Shown here piece by piece: positions 53,402-60,999 of a stretch of DNA of 64,000 bases. The notes below the pieces were generated by a model. The model was not told the DNA's origin, did not search any database, and saw nothing but the letters and a program-made list of their open reading frames with translations. Source of the stretch: Falsiroseomonas frigidaquae (GTDB taxonomy: Bacteria > Pseudomonadota > Alphaproteobacteria > Acetobacterales > Acetobacteraceae); the NCBI RefSeq assembly GCF_012163145.1, contig NZ_JAAVTX010000008.1, positions 62,001 through 126,000 on the forward strand. Direction: 5' to 3'. Position 1 is the stretch's first letter. Every line of letters starts with the position of its first letter. A program made the translations under genes and the position numbers.

Positions 53402-54376
53402 TCAGATCCCCTCGAACAGTCGGGTCGAGAGGTAGCGTTCCGCCGAGGACGCCGCGATGCCCACCACCAGCCGCCCTTCCAGCGCCGGGTCCCGCGCCAC
53501 GCCCAGCGCCGCATGCAGCACGGCGCCCGAGGAAATGCCGATGGCCAGCCCCTCCTCCCGCGCGCAGCGGCGGGCGGCCGCCATGGCTTCCCCCTCCGAG
53601 ACGCGGATGATCTCGTCCAGCGCCTCGAAATCCAGCACGGCGGGGCGGAAGCCGGCGCCGAGGCCCTGGATGTCGTGCGGCCCCGCTTCCTCGCCGGACA
53701 GCACCGCGCTCTCGGCCGGCTCCACGGCGATGATGCGCAGCCCCGGGCGGCGCGGCTTCAGGGCGCGGGCGATGCCGGTCAGCGTGCCTCCGGTGCCGAC
53801 TCCGCCGACCACCACATCGACCTGGCCCGCGGTATCGGCCCAGATCTCCTCCGCCGTCGTGGCGGCATGGATGGCCGGGTTGGCGGGGTTGTCGAATTGC
53901 CGCGGCATCCAGGCGCCTGGTGTCGCCGCCACCACCTGCTCCGCCCGCTTGATGGCGCCGGCCATGCCGCGCTTGGCCGGCGTCAGTTCCAGCTCCGCCC
54001 CCAGCAGCTTCATCATCTTCCGGCGTTCCAGGCTGGCGCCGTCCGGCATCACCACGATCAGCCGGTAGCCGCGGGCGGCGGCGACGAAGGCCAGCGCAAT
54101 GCCGGTATTGCCGCTGGTCGGCTCCACCAGCGTGGAGCGGCCGGGTTCGATCAGCCCTTCCCGCTCCGCCGCATCCACCATCGCCAGGCCGATGCGGTCC
54201 TTCACCGAGCCAAGCGGGTTGAGGAATTCCAGCTTCAGGGCAAGCCGCGCGGCCAGCTTCTCCGCCGCCTCCAGCCGCGGCAGGCGCACCAGCGGCGTAG
54301 CGCCCACCACCTGCAGCACGCTGTCGAAGATGCGGCCATGCGCCCTGGGCGGGATGTTTGGGGTGCCATCATCCAT
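53402..54376 (-). CDS. cysK: Cysteine synthase A (O-acetylserine sulfhydrylase)
   Basis: A 324-residue fold type II PLP enzyme making cysteine from O-acetylserine and sulfide: NPLGSVKDRIG with the Schiff-base lysine K59, EPTSGNTGIALAF, GGVGTGGTLTGIARALK for phosphate binding, IQGLGAGFRP, and a late GISSGA. ATG 54376 follows AGGGG; the upstream frame lacks family sequence. It is divergent from an Rrf2 regulator, which in other bacteria (CymR, IscR) controls cysteine or iron-sulfur supply. Length and motifs indicate CysK rather than cystathionine beta-synthase. Confidence 0.93.
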   Translation of the reverse strand: MDDGTPNIPPRAHGRIFDSVLQVVGATPLVRLPRLEAAEKLAARLALKLEFLNPLGSVKDRIGLAMVDAAEREGLIEPGRSTLVEPTSGNTGIALAFVAAARGYRLIVVMPDGASLERRKMMKLLGAELELTPAKRGMAGAIKRAEQVVAATPGAWMPRQFDNPANPAIHAATTAEEIWADTAGQVDVVVGGVGTGGTLTGIARALKPRRPGLRIIAVEPAESAVLSGEEAGPHDIQGLGAGFRPAVLDFEALDEIIRVSEGEAMAAARRCAREEGLAIGISSGAVLHAALGVARDPALEGRLVVGIAASSAERYLSTRLFEGI

Positions 54377-54457
54377 GGCGGGGAACCCCTTCCGGGTTGA
54401 TTGCCCGCGGTTTTGGCCGAGCCCGCGAGCGCTGGCAACGGGCGGCGAGGCCGCGTC

Positions 54458-54487
54458 TTGGCGAACCACACCGGCGGCGCGTACAAT
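54458..54487 (+). promoter_or_regulatory. Candidate promoter of the Rrf2 gene in the cysK divergent region
   Basis: TTGGCG (54458-54463) and TACAAT (54482-54487) are 18 bases apart, 33 bp before ATG 54520. The 143-bp region between cysK and the regulator gene holds no other gene. Regulator binding here would control both directions. Confidence 0.45.
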
Positions 54488-54519
54488 TGCACCAAACACG
54501 CCAGGGAAAAGCGCTCCGC

Positions 54520-54963
54520 ATGCTGCTGCGCCAGGAACGTGCCATGACCGCCATCGCCGTCATGCTGGATGTCGCCTTCCACGCTGGCCGTGGCGAAGCC
54601 GTGACCGGCGGGGCGGAGGTCGCGGCGCGGCTCGGCGCGGCGCGGCGGGGGATCGAGCCGGTGTTCCAGGCGCTGTCCCGCGCCGGGCTGCTGGACAGTC
54701 TGCGCGGCCCGCATGGCGGCTACCGGCTTGGCCGGCGCCCGCGGGAGATCCGGCTGGCGGAGGTAGTGGCCGCCGTCACCGAGGAATCGGGGGCGGAATT
54801 GCAGGGCAGGCTGCAGGAAGCGGTGGTGGCGCCGCTGTGGCAGGAGATGTCGGCGATGCTGCGGGAGAAGCTGGCCGGGCTGACGCTGGAAGACCTGTTG
54901 CGCCGCGCCCAGGCCGCCGGCCTGAAGCGGCCGGCCAGCGAGCCGCTGAACTTCGCGATCTGA
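54520..54963 (+). CDS. Rrf2-family transcriptional regulator lacking cluster cysteines
   Basis: A 147-residue winged-helix protein. The helix-turn-helix spans about residues 10-60 (AIAVMLDVAFHAGRG, GAEVAARLGAARRGIEPVFQALSRAGLLDS), then the family hallmark RGPHGGYRLGRRPREIRLAEVVAAV. The Fe-S-binding cysteines of IscR/NsrR are absent; the protein has no cysteine at all. It is therefore more like the cluster-free CymR, which in Bacillus works with CysK. ATG 54520 has GGGAAAAG upstream; longer frames do not match the family. Confidence 0.85.
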   Translation: MLLRQERAMTAIAVMLDVAFHAGRGEAVTGGAEVAARLGAARRGIEPVFQALSRAGLLDSLRGPHGGYRLGRRPREIRLAEVVAAVTEESGAELQGRLQEAVVAPLWQEMSAMLREKLAGLTLEDLLRRAQAAGLKRPASEPLNFAI

Positions 54964-54990
54964 CGGGAAAGCCGCCCCGCCGGCTTCCCG
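54964..54990. terminator. Bidirectional stem-loop between Rrf2 and OpgC genes
   Basis: CGGGAA-A-GCCG (54964-54974) pairs with CGGCTTCCCG (54981-54990) with one bulged A and a six-base loop, directly behind the Rrf2 stop and 12 bp from the OpgC stop on the other strand. Confidence 0.6.
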
Positions 54991-55002
54991 CAACCGGGCA
55001 GA

Positions 55003-56121
55003 TCAGGCCCGCGCCACGCGCCGCGCCGGCTGCCGCCGTCGGTCGAGCACCGCGGCGAAGCCGGTCAGCGCCGCGACGCCGGCCGGGATCAGCGCCAGTT
55101 CCAGCCACCAGGCGCCGGCCGGATGCAGCGCCAGCGCGGTGGCCACGCCCCAGGACAGGAACAGGCCGAGGCAGAACACATGCAGGCTGTGCTGCCCGAT
55201 CAGCGCCAGCACACGCGGCACCGCGCCATGCATCCAGGGCGCATCGCGCGGTACCAGCACCGCCACCAGCCAGGCCAGCGCCAGCGCATGCGCCAGCCGC
55301 AGCGGGCCGAGAACCGGCTTTTCCGCCGCATCCGCCAGCAGCGCCGGTGCCGGCTCCGCCCAGCCATAATGGCCGAGCTTCACCCAGAGCCCCGCCGCCA
55401 CCACCGCCGCCGCCACCGCGAACAGCGCCGGATGCCGCGGCAGCGGCGCCACGCCGAGCAGCGCCCGCCGGCCGAACCAGGCGCCGAGCAGGAACAGCAC
55501 CTGCCAGGCGAAGGGATCGAAGCCGATCTCGGTCCCGCCCAGGCCCGGCGGCGTCAGGCCGAAGATCTGCGTCGCCGCATACAGGCCGAAGGGCAGCGCC
55601 AGCGCCCGGTCGCCGATGCGTTCCTGCAGCCACAGGAAAGGCGCCAGCAGCAGCATGCAGAACACGAACAGCGGCAGGATATCCATGAAGGCCGGCTGGT
55701 ACAGCAGCACCAGCGTGCCGGCGATGGCGCGCAGCGGGTGCTCCGCCAGCCAGCCCCAGCCCGCGGCCTCCGGCGGCACCGGGGAGGTCATCCGCGCCCA
55801 GAACACCATGGCGGCGAACAGCACGAAGACCACCAGATGCGTCAGGTACAGCCGGCGGATTCGCCCGCCCAGGTCGCGCAGCGCCGCAGCGAAGCCATCC
55901 CGCGCCCGCTTCAGCGTGAAGACGGAGCCGAGCGCCAGGCCGGACAGCAGCACGAACTGCTCCGAACTGTCGGAGACACCCCAGCTCGCATGGATGCCCC
56001 AGAAATAGATCGCGCCGAAGGCGTGCGCGATGAAGATGGAAACCTGCAACCAGCCGCGCAGGACATCCAGCCGGACATCGCGCGGCGGGCGCTGCAGCGC
56101 GAACCCCTTCGGCGCGGCCAC
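55003..56121 (-). CDS. OpgC-domain integral membrane protein
   Basis: A 372-residue membrane protein with about ten helices and the OpgC start pattern: DVRLDVLRGWLQVSIFIAHAFG, SSEQFVLLSGLALGSVF, LYQPAFMDILPLFVFCMLLLAP, DPFAWQVLFLLGAWFG and GQHSLHVFCLGLFLSWGV. OpgC proteins add succinyl groups to periplasmic glucans; the wider family includes other acyltransferase-3-like enzymes. No OpgG/OpgH gene is nearby. The start is GTG 56121, three bases after the DoxX-like gene's stop, so the two form one unit. Confidence 0.82.
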   Translation of the reverse strand: MAAPKGFALQRPPRDVRLDVLRGWLQVSIFIAHAFGAIYFWGIHASWGVSDSSEQFVLLSGLALGSVFTLKRARDGFAAALRDLGGRIRRLYLTHLVVFVLFAAMVFWARMTSPVPPEAAGWGWLAEHPLRAIAGTLVLLYQPAFMDILPLFVFCMLLLAPFLWLQERIGDRALALPFGLYAATQIFGLTPPGLGGTEIGFDPFAWQVLFLLGAWFGRRALLGVAPLPRHPALFAVAAAVVAAGLWVKLGHYGWAEPAPALLADAAEKPVLGPLRLAHALALAWLVAVLVPRDAPWMHGAVPRVLALIGQHSLHVFCLGLFLSWGVATALALHPAGAWWLELALIPAGVAALTGFAAVLDRRRQPARRVARA

Positions 56122-56124
56122 CGC

Positions 56125-56589
56125 TCAGGCCGCCTGCGGCAGGAAGCGGGCGCGCAGCCAGGACAGCATCGCGAAGGCCTCGTCGCGATGCGCGAACAGC
56201 ACGAACAGCGCCATGAACCAGGTAAACACCGCTTCCTTGAACAGCGTGCCGCCATCGCCGTAGGGATCGATGCCGAGCGGGCTGACCGTGTGGAAGAAGA
56301 TGGCGCCCGACATGGTGCCGAGCGACAGCGCGGCGCCGATCATCCGCGTGCGCGGGATCAGCACGAAGACGGCGCAGAAGATCTCGAGGATGGCGACGAA
56401 CAGCCGGAACGGCTTCTCGCCCCCCGGCGTGCCGAGCCAGTCGGACAGGATGGTGAAGAGGTGGACCGAGCCTTCATTCCCGGTCAGCTTGAACTGCTGG
56501 TACCAGGTCAGCTCATAGGCAATCCAGATCGCGGCCGGCCAGGCCAGCCATTTCAGCACGCGGTCGGTGCCGGGGGAGAGGGTCAGCAT
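56125..56589 (-). CDS. DoxX-like four-helix membrane protein
   Basis: A 154-residue protein with four predicted membrane helices: VLKWLAWPAAIWIAYELTWYQQFKLTG, FRLFVAILEIFCAVFVLI, MIGAALSLGTMSGAIFFHTV and AVFTWFMALFVLFAHR. The pattern resembles the DoxX/DoxD family (KLTG near helix 1, conserved G and F in helix 3). No function is assignable. It precedes and is tightly linked to the OpgC gene. The upstream 68 bp hold no clear terminator for the nuclease gene. Confidence 0.65.
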   Translation of the reverse strand: MLTLSPGTDRVLKWLAWPAAIWIAYELTWYQQFKLTGNEGSVHLFTILSDWLGTPGGEKPFRLFVAILEIFCAVFVLIPRTRMIGAALSLGTMSGAIFFHTVSPLGIDPYGDGGTLFKEAVFTWFMALFVLFAHRDEAFAMLSWLRARFLPQAA

Positions 56590-56657
56590 GGCGGGCGCTC
56601 CGTCGGGTGGATGCCCGCTGCTTCGCCGCTGCCCCCGTCGCCGGTTACGCGATGGTT

Positions 56658-57536
56658 TCAGCCCAGATCAAGATCGAGGAAGATCGGCAGGTGGTCGCTG
56701 CCCGCCGCCTCGGTGCCGATGCGGGCGGCGCGGAAGGCGGGCACCAGGGACGGGTGCAGCAGGGCGTAGTCGATCCGCGCGCCCTCCTGCCCCTTCCACT
56801 GCGCCATGGTGTAGCCGGACTGCTCGGCGTTGCCGGCCAGCACCCAGGAATCGACGAATTGGCCACGCACCGCCACCCGGCCCGGCCGGTGCGTCGCATC
56901 GCCCACGAGCATCGGGTATTCGGGGTCGGCCGGGCGCAGGTTGAAGTCGCCGAACAGGATGCAGGGCTCCGGCGGCACCGGCTCTGCCCAGCCCTCGGTC
57001 CAGTCGTCGTTGCGGCCATTGGCCCAGGCCATGCCGTCGCGCGGCGCGCTCGCCACCATCGCCTTCAGCGCCGCGATCTGCGGCATGCGCGTGCCGGGCG
57101 TCAGGTGCGACAGGTGGATGGAGTAGATGCGGAGCGGCCCGCCGGGCAGGTCGATCACCGCCTCCACCGCGCAGCGCTGCACATCCTGTTCCGCCGCCGG
57201 CGGCAGGAAGGGCAGCGGCAGGGTGCGGGTGGAGCGGATCGGGAAGCGGGAGAACACCGCATTGCCGAAGCGCCGCCGCCGGTTCACCAACCGGCCCGAT
57301 TCGTCACGGAAGCTGGCATCCACATCGTAGGTGGCGCCATAGACCATGTGCCGGTCCAGGCGTTCCGCGAACCAGGCGGGCTGGTCGACGAAATCATTGC
57401 GCGCGAAGCCGGTGGCGACTTCCTGCATCGCGATCACGTCCGCTGACTCGACCTCCCGCGCGATGCGCTCCAGGTCGTAAAGGCCGTCCTGGCCCTTGCC
57501 GTATTGGATGTTGTAGCTGGCGAAACGGATCGTCAC
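56658..57536 (-). CDS. Endonuclease/exonuclease/phosphatase (EEP) family protein
   Basis: A 292-residue EEP-fold hydrolase: FASYNIQYGKGQDG with the first metal site Asn, VIAMQEVATGF with the metal glutamate, IYSIHLSHLTPGTR, ILFGDFNLRPADPEYP (catalytic D-x-N), ARIDYALL, and AGSDHLPIFLDLDL (final S-D-H). All catalytic residues are retained, so it is active on phosphodiesters such as DNA, inositol phosphates or lipids. There is no signal peptide. The start GTG 57536 begins the first strand (VTIRFASYN); GAGGG lies upstream. It follows the transglutaminase gene by 83 bp. Confidence 0.87.
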   Translation of the reverse strand: MTIRFASYNIQYGKGQDGLYDLERIAREVESADVIAMQEVATGFARNDFVDQPAWFAERLDRHMVYGATYDVDASFRDESGRLVNRRRRFGNAVFSRFPIRSTRTLPLPFLPPAAEQDVQRCAVEAVIDLPGGPLRIYSIHLSHLTPGTRMPQIAALKAMVASAPRDGMAWANGRNDDWTEGWAEPVPPEPCILFGDFNLRPADPEYPMLVGDATHRPGRVAVRGQFVDSWVLAGNAEQSGYTMAQWKGQEGARIDYALLHPSLVPAFRAARIGTEAAGSDHLPIFLDLDLG

Positions 57537-57619
57537 GGTTTCTGGCCCTCGGGGTTTGCCGGAAGCTGCCGCCGGAGGGCGCGCCGCGTCCAGAGTCCGA
57601 ACCGTGACACTCGGCGCCG

Positions 57620-58489
57620 TTATTCCGCGATCAATTCCACGCCCACCGTCAGCTTCTGCCGCCCGCCGCCCAGCAGTATGCCGGTGACCGGGCTGACATC
57701 CGAGAAGTCGCGCCCCCATGCCAGCAGCAGATGCTCGTCGGAGACAACCAGGTCGTTGGTCGGGTCCAGATCCACCCAGCCATGCTGCGGGCCGAGCCAG
57801 CAGCCGACCCAGGCATGGCTCTGATCCGCCCCCTGCCTGCGCTTCTGCCCCGGCGGCGGCCGGGTGCGGACATAGCCGGAGCAGTAGCGTGCCGGCAGGC
57901 CGAGCGCGCGCAGCCCGGCGATCATCAGATGCGCGAAATCCTGGCAGACGCCGGCCCGCAGTTCCAACACCTGGGAGACAGGGGTGGAGATGGTGGTGAC
58001 GCCCGCCTTGAAGGCGAAATCACGCCGGATGCGGGCGCAGAGTTCCCGCACCCCTTCCAGCACCGGCCGGCCCGGCGGGAAGGATTCGGCGGCATAGACG
58101 CCGGCGGCGCGCTCGGCCGGGGCGTGGTGGCTGGGCAGGGTGAATTCGGCGGCGTCCCAGCCTTCCGGGCTGCGCGCAGCCTCCCGCACCTGTTCCCAGG
58201 GCAGCGATTCCGCGGCCGGCGGCGGCGGCGGGAAATCCACCTCGACGCTGGCTTTCAGCGTCACCTCGAAGGCGTCATGGGTGGTGCCGATGAACAGCCA
58301 GGTGACGCCATTGCCGAAATGGTCCTGGCCATCCGTGCGATGCCCGCCTTCCGGCAGCACCTCGATCTCCGCCGCCCGCACCACCTGCCCCGGCAGCGGT
58401 CGCGGCGACAGGTGCAGAAGGTGGGAGGCAAGGTCCACCGAACGGCCATAGCGATAGGCGGTGCGGTGCCAAAGGGTGTAGCGCGTCAT
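57620..58489 (-). CDS. Transglutaminase-like protein
   Basis: A 289-residue protein. The N-terminal transglutaminase-associated domain (YTLWHRTAYRYGRSVDLASHLLHLSPR) is followed by the papain-like core with Cys 182 in AGVCQDFAHLMI, His 225 in SHAWV and Asp 242 in DPTND, a complete triad. There is no signal peptide, so it acts in the cytoplasm. Such proteins are encoded with ATP-grasp and alpha-E proteins, as here, and are suspected to cut or form amide bonds on small peptides. Its ATG lies immediately behind the fusion gene's stop. Confidence 0.9.
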   Translation of the reverse strand: MTRYTLWHRTAYRYGRSVDLASHLLHLSPRPLPGQVVRAAEIEVLPEGGHRTDGQDHFGNGVTWLFIGTTHDAFEVTLKASVEVDFPPPPPAAESLPWEQVREAARSPEGWDAAEFTLPSHHAPAERAAGVYAAESFPPGRPVLEGVRELCARIRRDFAFKAGVTTISTPVSQVLELRAGVCQDFAHLMIAGLRALGLPARYCSGYVRTRPPPGQKRRQGADQSHAWVGCWLGPQHGWVDLDPTNDLVVSDEHLLLAWGRDFSDVSPVTGILLGGGRQKLTVGVELIAE

Positions 58490-60952
58490 CTAGTCGGGCG
58501 TCCCCTCTGGCGTCCCCTCTGGCATCCCCTCTGGCATCCCGGCCTCGGCTTCGCCCAGCGAATGCGTGCGGACATGGCTGACATAGCGCCGCGCCACGGC
58601 ATCCGACAGGGCCGCCGTCTCCGCTTCCAGCGCATGCAGCGCGGCCGGCAGGGCGGCGACGGCGGCATCCAGATCCGCGGCCACCAGCAGCGTATCGACC
58701 AGCGCCTGCGGCCGCGCGGCGAGCGAGGCTGCGGTGGCGGCCAGCATATCCTCTGCCCCCGCGATCTCCGCCAGCCGGTCCTTCACCGCGGCCAACTGGA
58801 AGCCCAGCGCGCGCGGGTTGCCCGGGTCCGCAAGCACCAGGTCCAGCACCGGTGCCGGCTGAACCGCCGCCAGGTAGCGGGCACGATAGGTCAGCGCGCT
58901 GTCGCACAGCTCCAGCGCCAGGCGCAGCCCGGCCTCCAGCCGCTGCGGCGGCTGGTCCAGCGCATGCGCCAGGTTGCGCGCGGTGGCCGTCGCGCGCTCG
59001 ATGCGCCGGCCGAGGTCGAGGAACATCCAGGCGCCGCCGCGCACCATGTTCTCCGCCGCGATGCCGGACAGAGCGGTGCAGAAGCGGATGATGGCGGTCG
59101 CCGCCTGTGCCAGGGAATCGACGCCGCCGACGCCTGCCAGCAGCCGCGCCCGTCCCTCATGGATCAGATGCGCGAAGGCCGCCCACATGTCGTGCGTCAG
59201 CCGGTCCCGCACCGCGACCTGCGGTCGCTCCACCGCCTCCAGCAACCCGAGCAGCGCGCCGCCCGGCCCGGCGGCGGCACGCAGCGCGCGCGGCAGGGCG
59301 GTGCCATCCGCCGGGCTGGCCGCGGCCTCCGCGTCGATCAGCCCGGCGGCATGCAGGCAGCGGGCGAGCGCCTTGATCTCGGCGATCTCCCGCGGCATCG
59401 CCGCGCCGCGCAGCAGGCGCGACAGCAGCGCGCGCATCAGCCGCGCCGCGGCATCCAGCCGTTCGACATAGCGGCCGAGCCAATACAGATCATCCGCCAC
59501 CCGGCTCGGCAGGTCGCCGGAGGCGCGCTGGATGGTCAGCGCCCCGACGCGCGGGGCGGAGGGGCCGACGATGTCGTGCGCATCCTCCGCCATCACCCAG
59601 ACATCCTTGGCGGAGCCGCGCCGCGCCGGCGGACCCGCGATGGCGCCGCTGCCCTCCAGCACATGCGCCAGGCCGCCGGGCATGGCGCGCCATTCGCCGG
59701 CGGCGTCGCGCATCAGGAACATCCGCAGCACCACCGGGGCTGGCTCCAGCGCCTCGCCGGCCAGTTGCGGCGCGGCGGAGGGCGCCATCGGGCGGGTCGC
59801 GGCGAACATCCAGGGGGCCGCGCTGCCGCGCTCGGAGAACGCCTCCAGCGCACCCAGCGGCGGCACCTGGCCCTGTTCGAAGGCGGAGCGCAGGCGCCAG
59901 GATTCGGGCGCGGACTGCACCACATCCCGCGCCGCCGGGTCGCCCATCCACAGCGTCTCCAGCCCCTCCAGCGCCAGCGTCTCATCCAGCAGCAGCCGGG
60001 CGCAGGCGGGCAGATAGGGCGCGGCGCCGGGCATCTCGGCAAGCATGGAACCGGGCGCATTCACCAGCCGCACCGCGCCATCGCGCAGGGTCCGCATCAG
60101 GCCGGGTACGCCGGTGCCGGCGTCGAACTCCAGCGGGTCCGACATCTCGCCCTTGATGCGGCGCAGGATGACATCGACGCGCTTCAGGCCGCGCAGGGTC
60201 TTCAGGAAGACCTCGCCGTCGCGTACCGTCAGGTCGCCGGTCTCGACCAGTTCCAGGCCGAGCTCGCGGGACAGGAACAGGTGCTCCAGCCAGGTCTCCT
60301 GCTTGGCACCGGGCGTCAGCAAGGCGAGGCGCGGATTGTCAACGCCTTCCGGCGCCAGGGCCTGCAGCGCATCGCTCCAGCCATCGAAGAACGGCCGCAG
60401 GCTGCGGACCTGCACCGCGCGAAACGCCTCCGGCAGCACCCGGGCCAGCAGGTTGCGGTTCTCGGCGGCGAAGCCCACGCCATTGGCGCCGCCGGTACGG
60501 TCCGCCAGCACCCGCCAGGCGCCATCCGGCCCGCGCAGCAGGTCCGCGCCATAGAAGGTCAGCCGCGGGAACGGCACGCGGGCGGGCGCCCGGCAGGGGC
60601 GCAGGAAATGCGGATTGCCGAAGACCAGCGTCGCCGGCAGCGCGCCTACCGACAGCAGGCGTTGCGGGCCGTACAGGTCCTCCAGCATCGCCGCCATCAG
60701 CCGGGCGCGCTGCGCCAAGCCGGATTCGAGCGTGGCGAATTCCGCGGCGGACAGGATCAGCGGCACCGGGTCGCAGCGCCAGGGGCGGCGGGTGCGGGTG
60801 GCGGAATCCGCCAGCACGGTCGCCACCCCCTCCTCCTCGAAGGCGCGGTCGAGGCGGTGGGCGCGTTCCGATACAGCAGCGTAGCCGAGCGAGGAGAAGG
60901 CGCCGAGCAGCCCGCGCCAATGCGGCCGCACCTGGCCGCGGCCGTCCACCAT
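58490..60952 (-). CDS. Circularly permuted ATP-grasp / alpha-E domain fusion protein
   Basis: An 820-residue fusion. Residues about 1-480 match the circularly permuted ATP-grasp family (RPHWRGLLGAF, VPLILSAAEFATLESGLAQRARLM, DLYGPQRLL, FYGADLLRGPDGAWRVLADRTGGANGVGFAAENRN as motif region, LKTLRGLKRVDVILRRIKG). Residues about 490-800 are an alpha-E helical domain (VADDLYWLGRYVERLDAAARLMR, FLDLGRRIERA). In many genomes these are two genes. A four-residue P-E-G-T/M repeat ends the protein. Upstream codons also look family-like (QLDEMVDG), but no ATG, GTG or TTG precedes 60952 in frame. Confidence 0.88.
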   Translation of the reverse strand: MVDGRGQVRPHWRGLLGAFSSLGYAAVSERAHRLDRAFEEEGVATVLADSATRTRRPWRCDPVPLILSAAEFATLESGLAQRARLMAAMLEDLYGPQRLLSVGALPATLVFGNPHFLRPCRAPARVPFPRLTFYGADLLRGPDGAWRVLADRTGGANGVGFAAENRNLLARVLPEAFRAVQVRSLRPFFDGWSDALQALAPEGVDNPRLALLTPGAKQETWLEHLFLSRELGLELVETGDLTVRDGEVFLKTLRGLKRVDVILRRIKGEMSDPLEFDAGTGVPGLMRTLRDGAVRLVNAPGSMLAEMPGAAPYLPACARLLLDETLALEGLETLWMGDPAARDVVQSAPESWRLRSAFEQGQVPPLGALEAFSERGSAAPWMFAATRPMAPSAAPQLAGEALEPAPVVLRMFLMRDAAGEWRAMPGGLAHVLEGSGAIAGPPARRGSAKDVWVMAEDAHDIVGPSAPRVGALTIQRASGDLPSRVADDLYWLGRYVERLDAAARLMRALLSRLLRGAAMPREIAEIKALARCLHAAGLIDAEAAASPADGTALPRALRAAAGPGGALLGLLEAVERPQVAVRDRLTHDMWAAFAHLIHEGRARLLAGVGGVDSLAQAATAIIRFCTALSGIAAENMVRGGAWMFLDLGRRIERATATARNLAHALDQPPQRLEAGLRLALELCDSALTYRARYLAAVQPAPVLDLVLADPGNPRALGFQLAAVKDRLAEIAGAEDMLAATAASLAARPQALVDTLLVAADLDAAVAALPAALHALEAETAALSDAVARRYVSHVRTHSLGEAEAGMPEGMPEGTPEGTPD
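58497..58540. repeat. 12-bp tandem repeat at the end of the ATP-grasp/alpha-E gene
   Basis: GGCGTCCCCTCT at 58497-58508 and 58509-58520, GGCATCCCCTCT at 58521-58532, and a partial copy from 58533. On the coding strand this gives repeats of P-E-G-M/T at the extreme C terminus. Confidence 0.85.
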
Positions 60953-60999
60953 CTCATCCAGTTGCGGTGGGGCGTGGTCCCCGTGGGCCGGTGCGTCGG

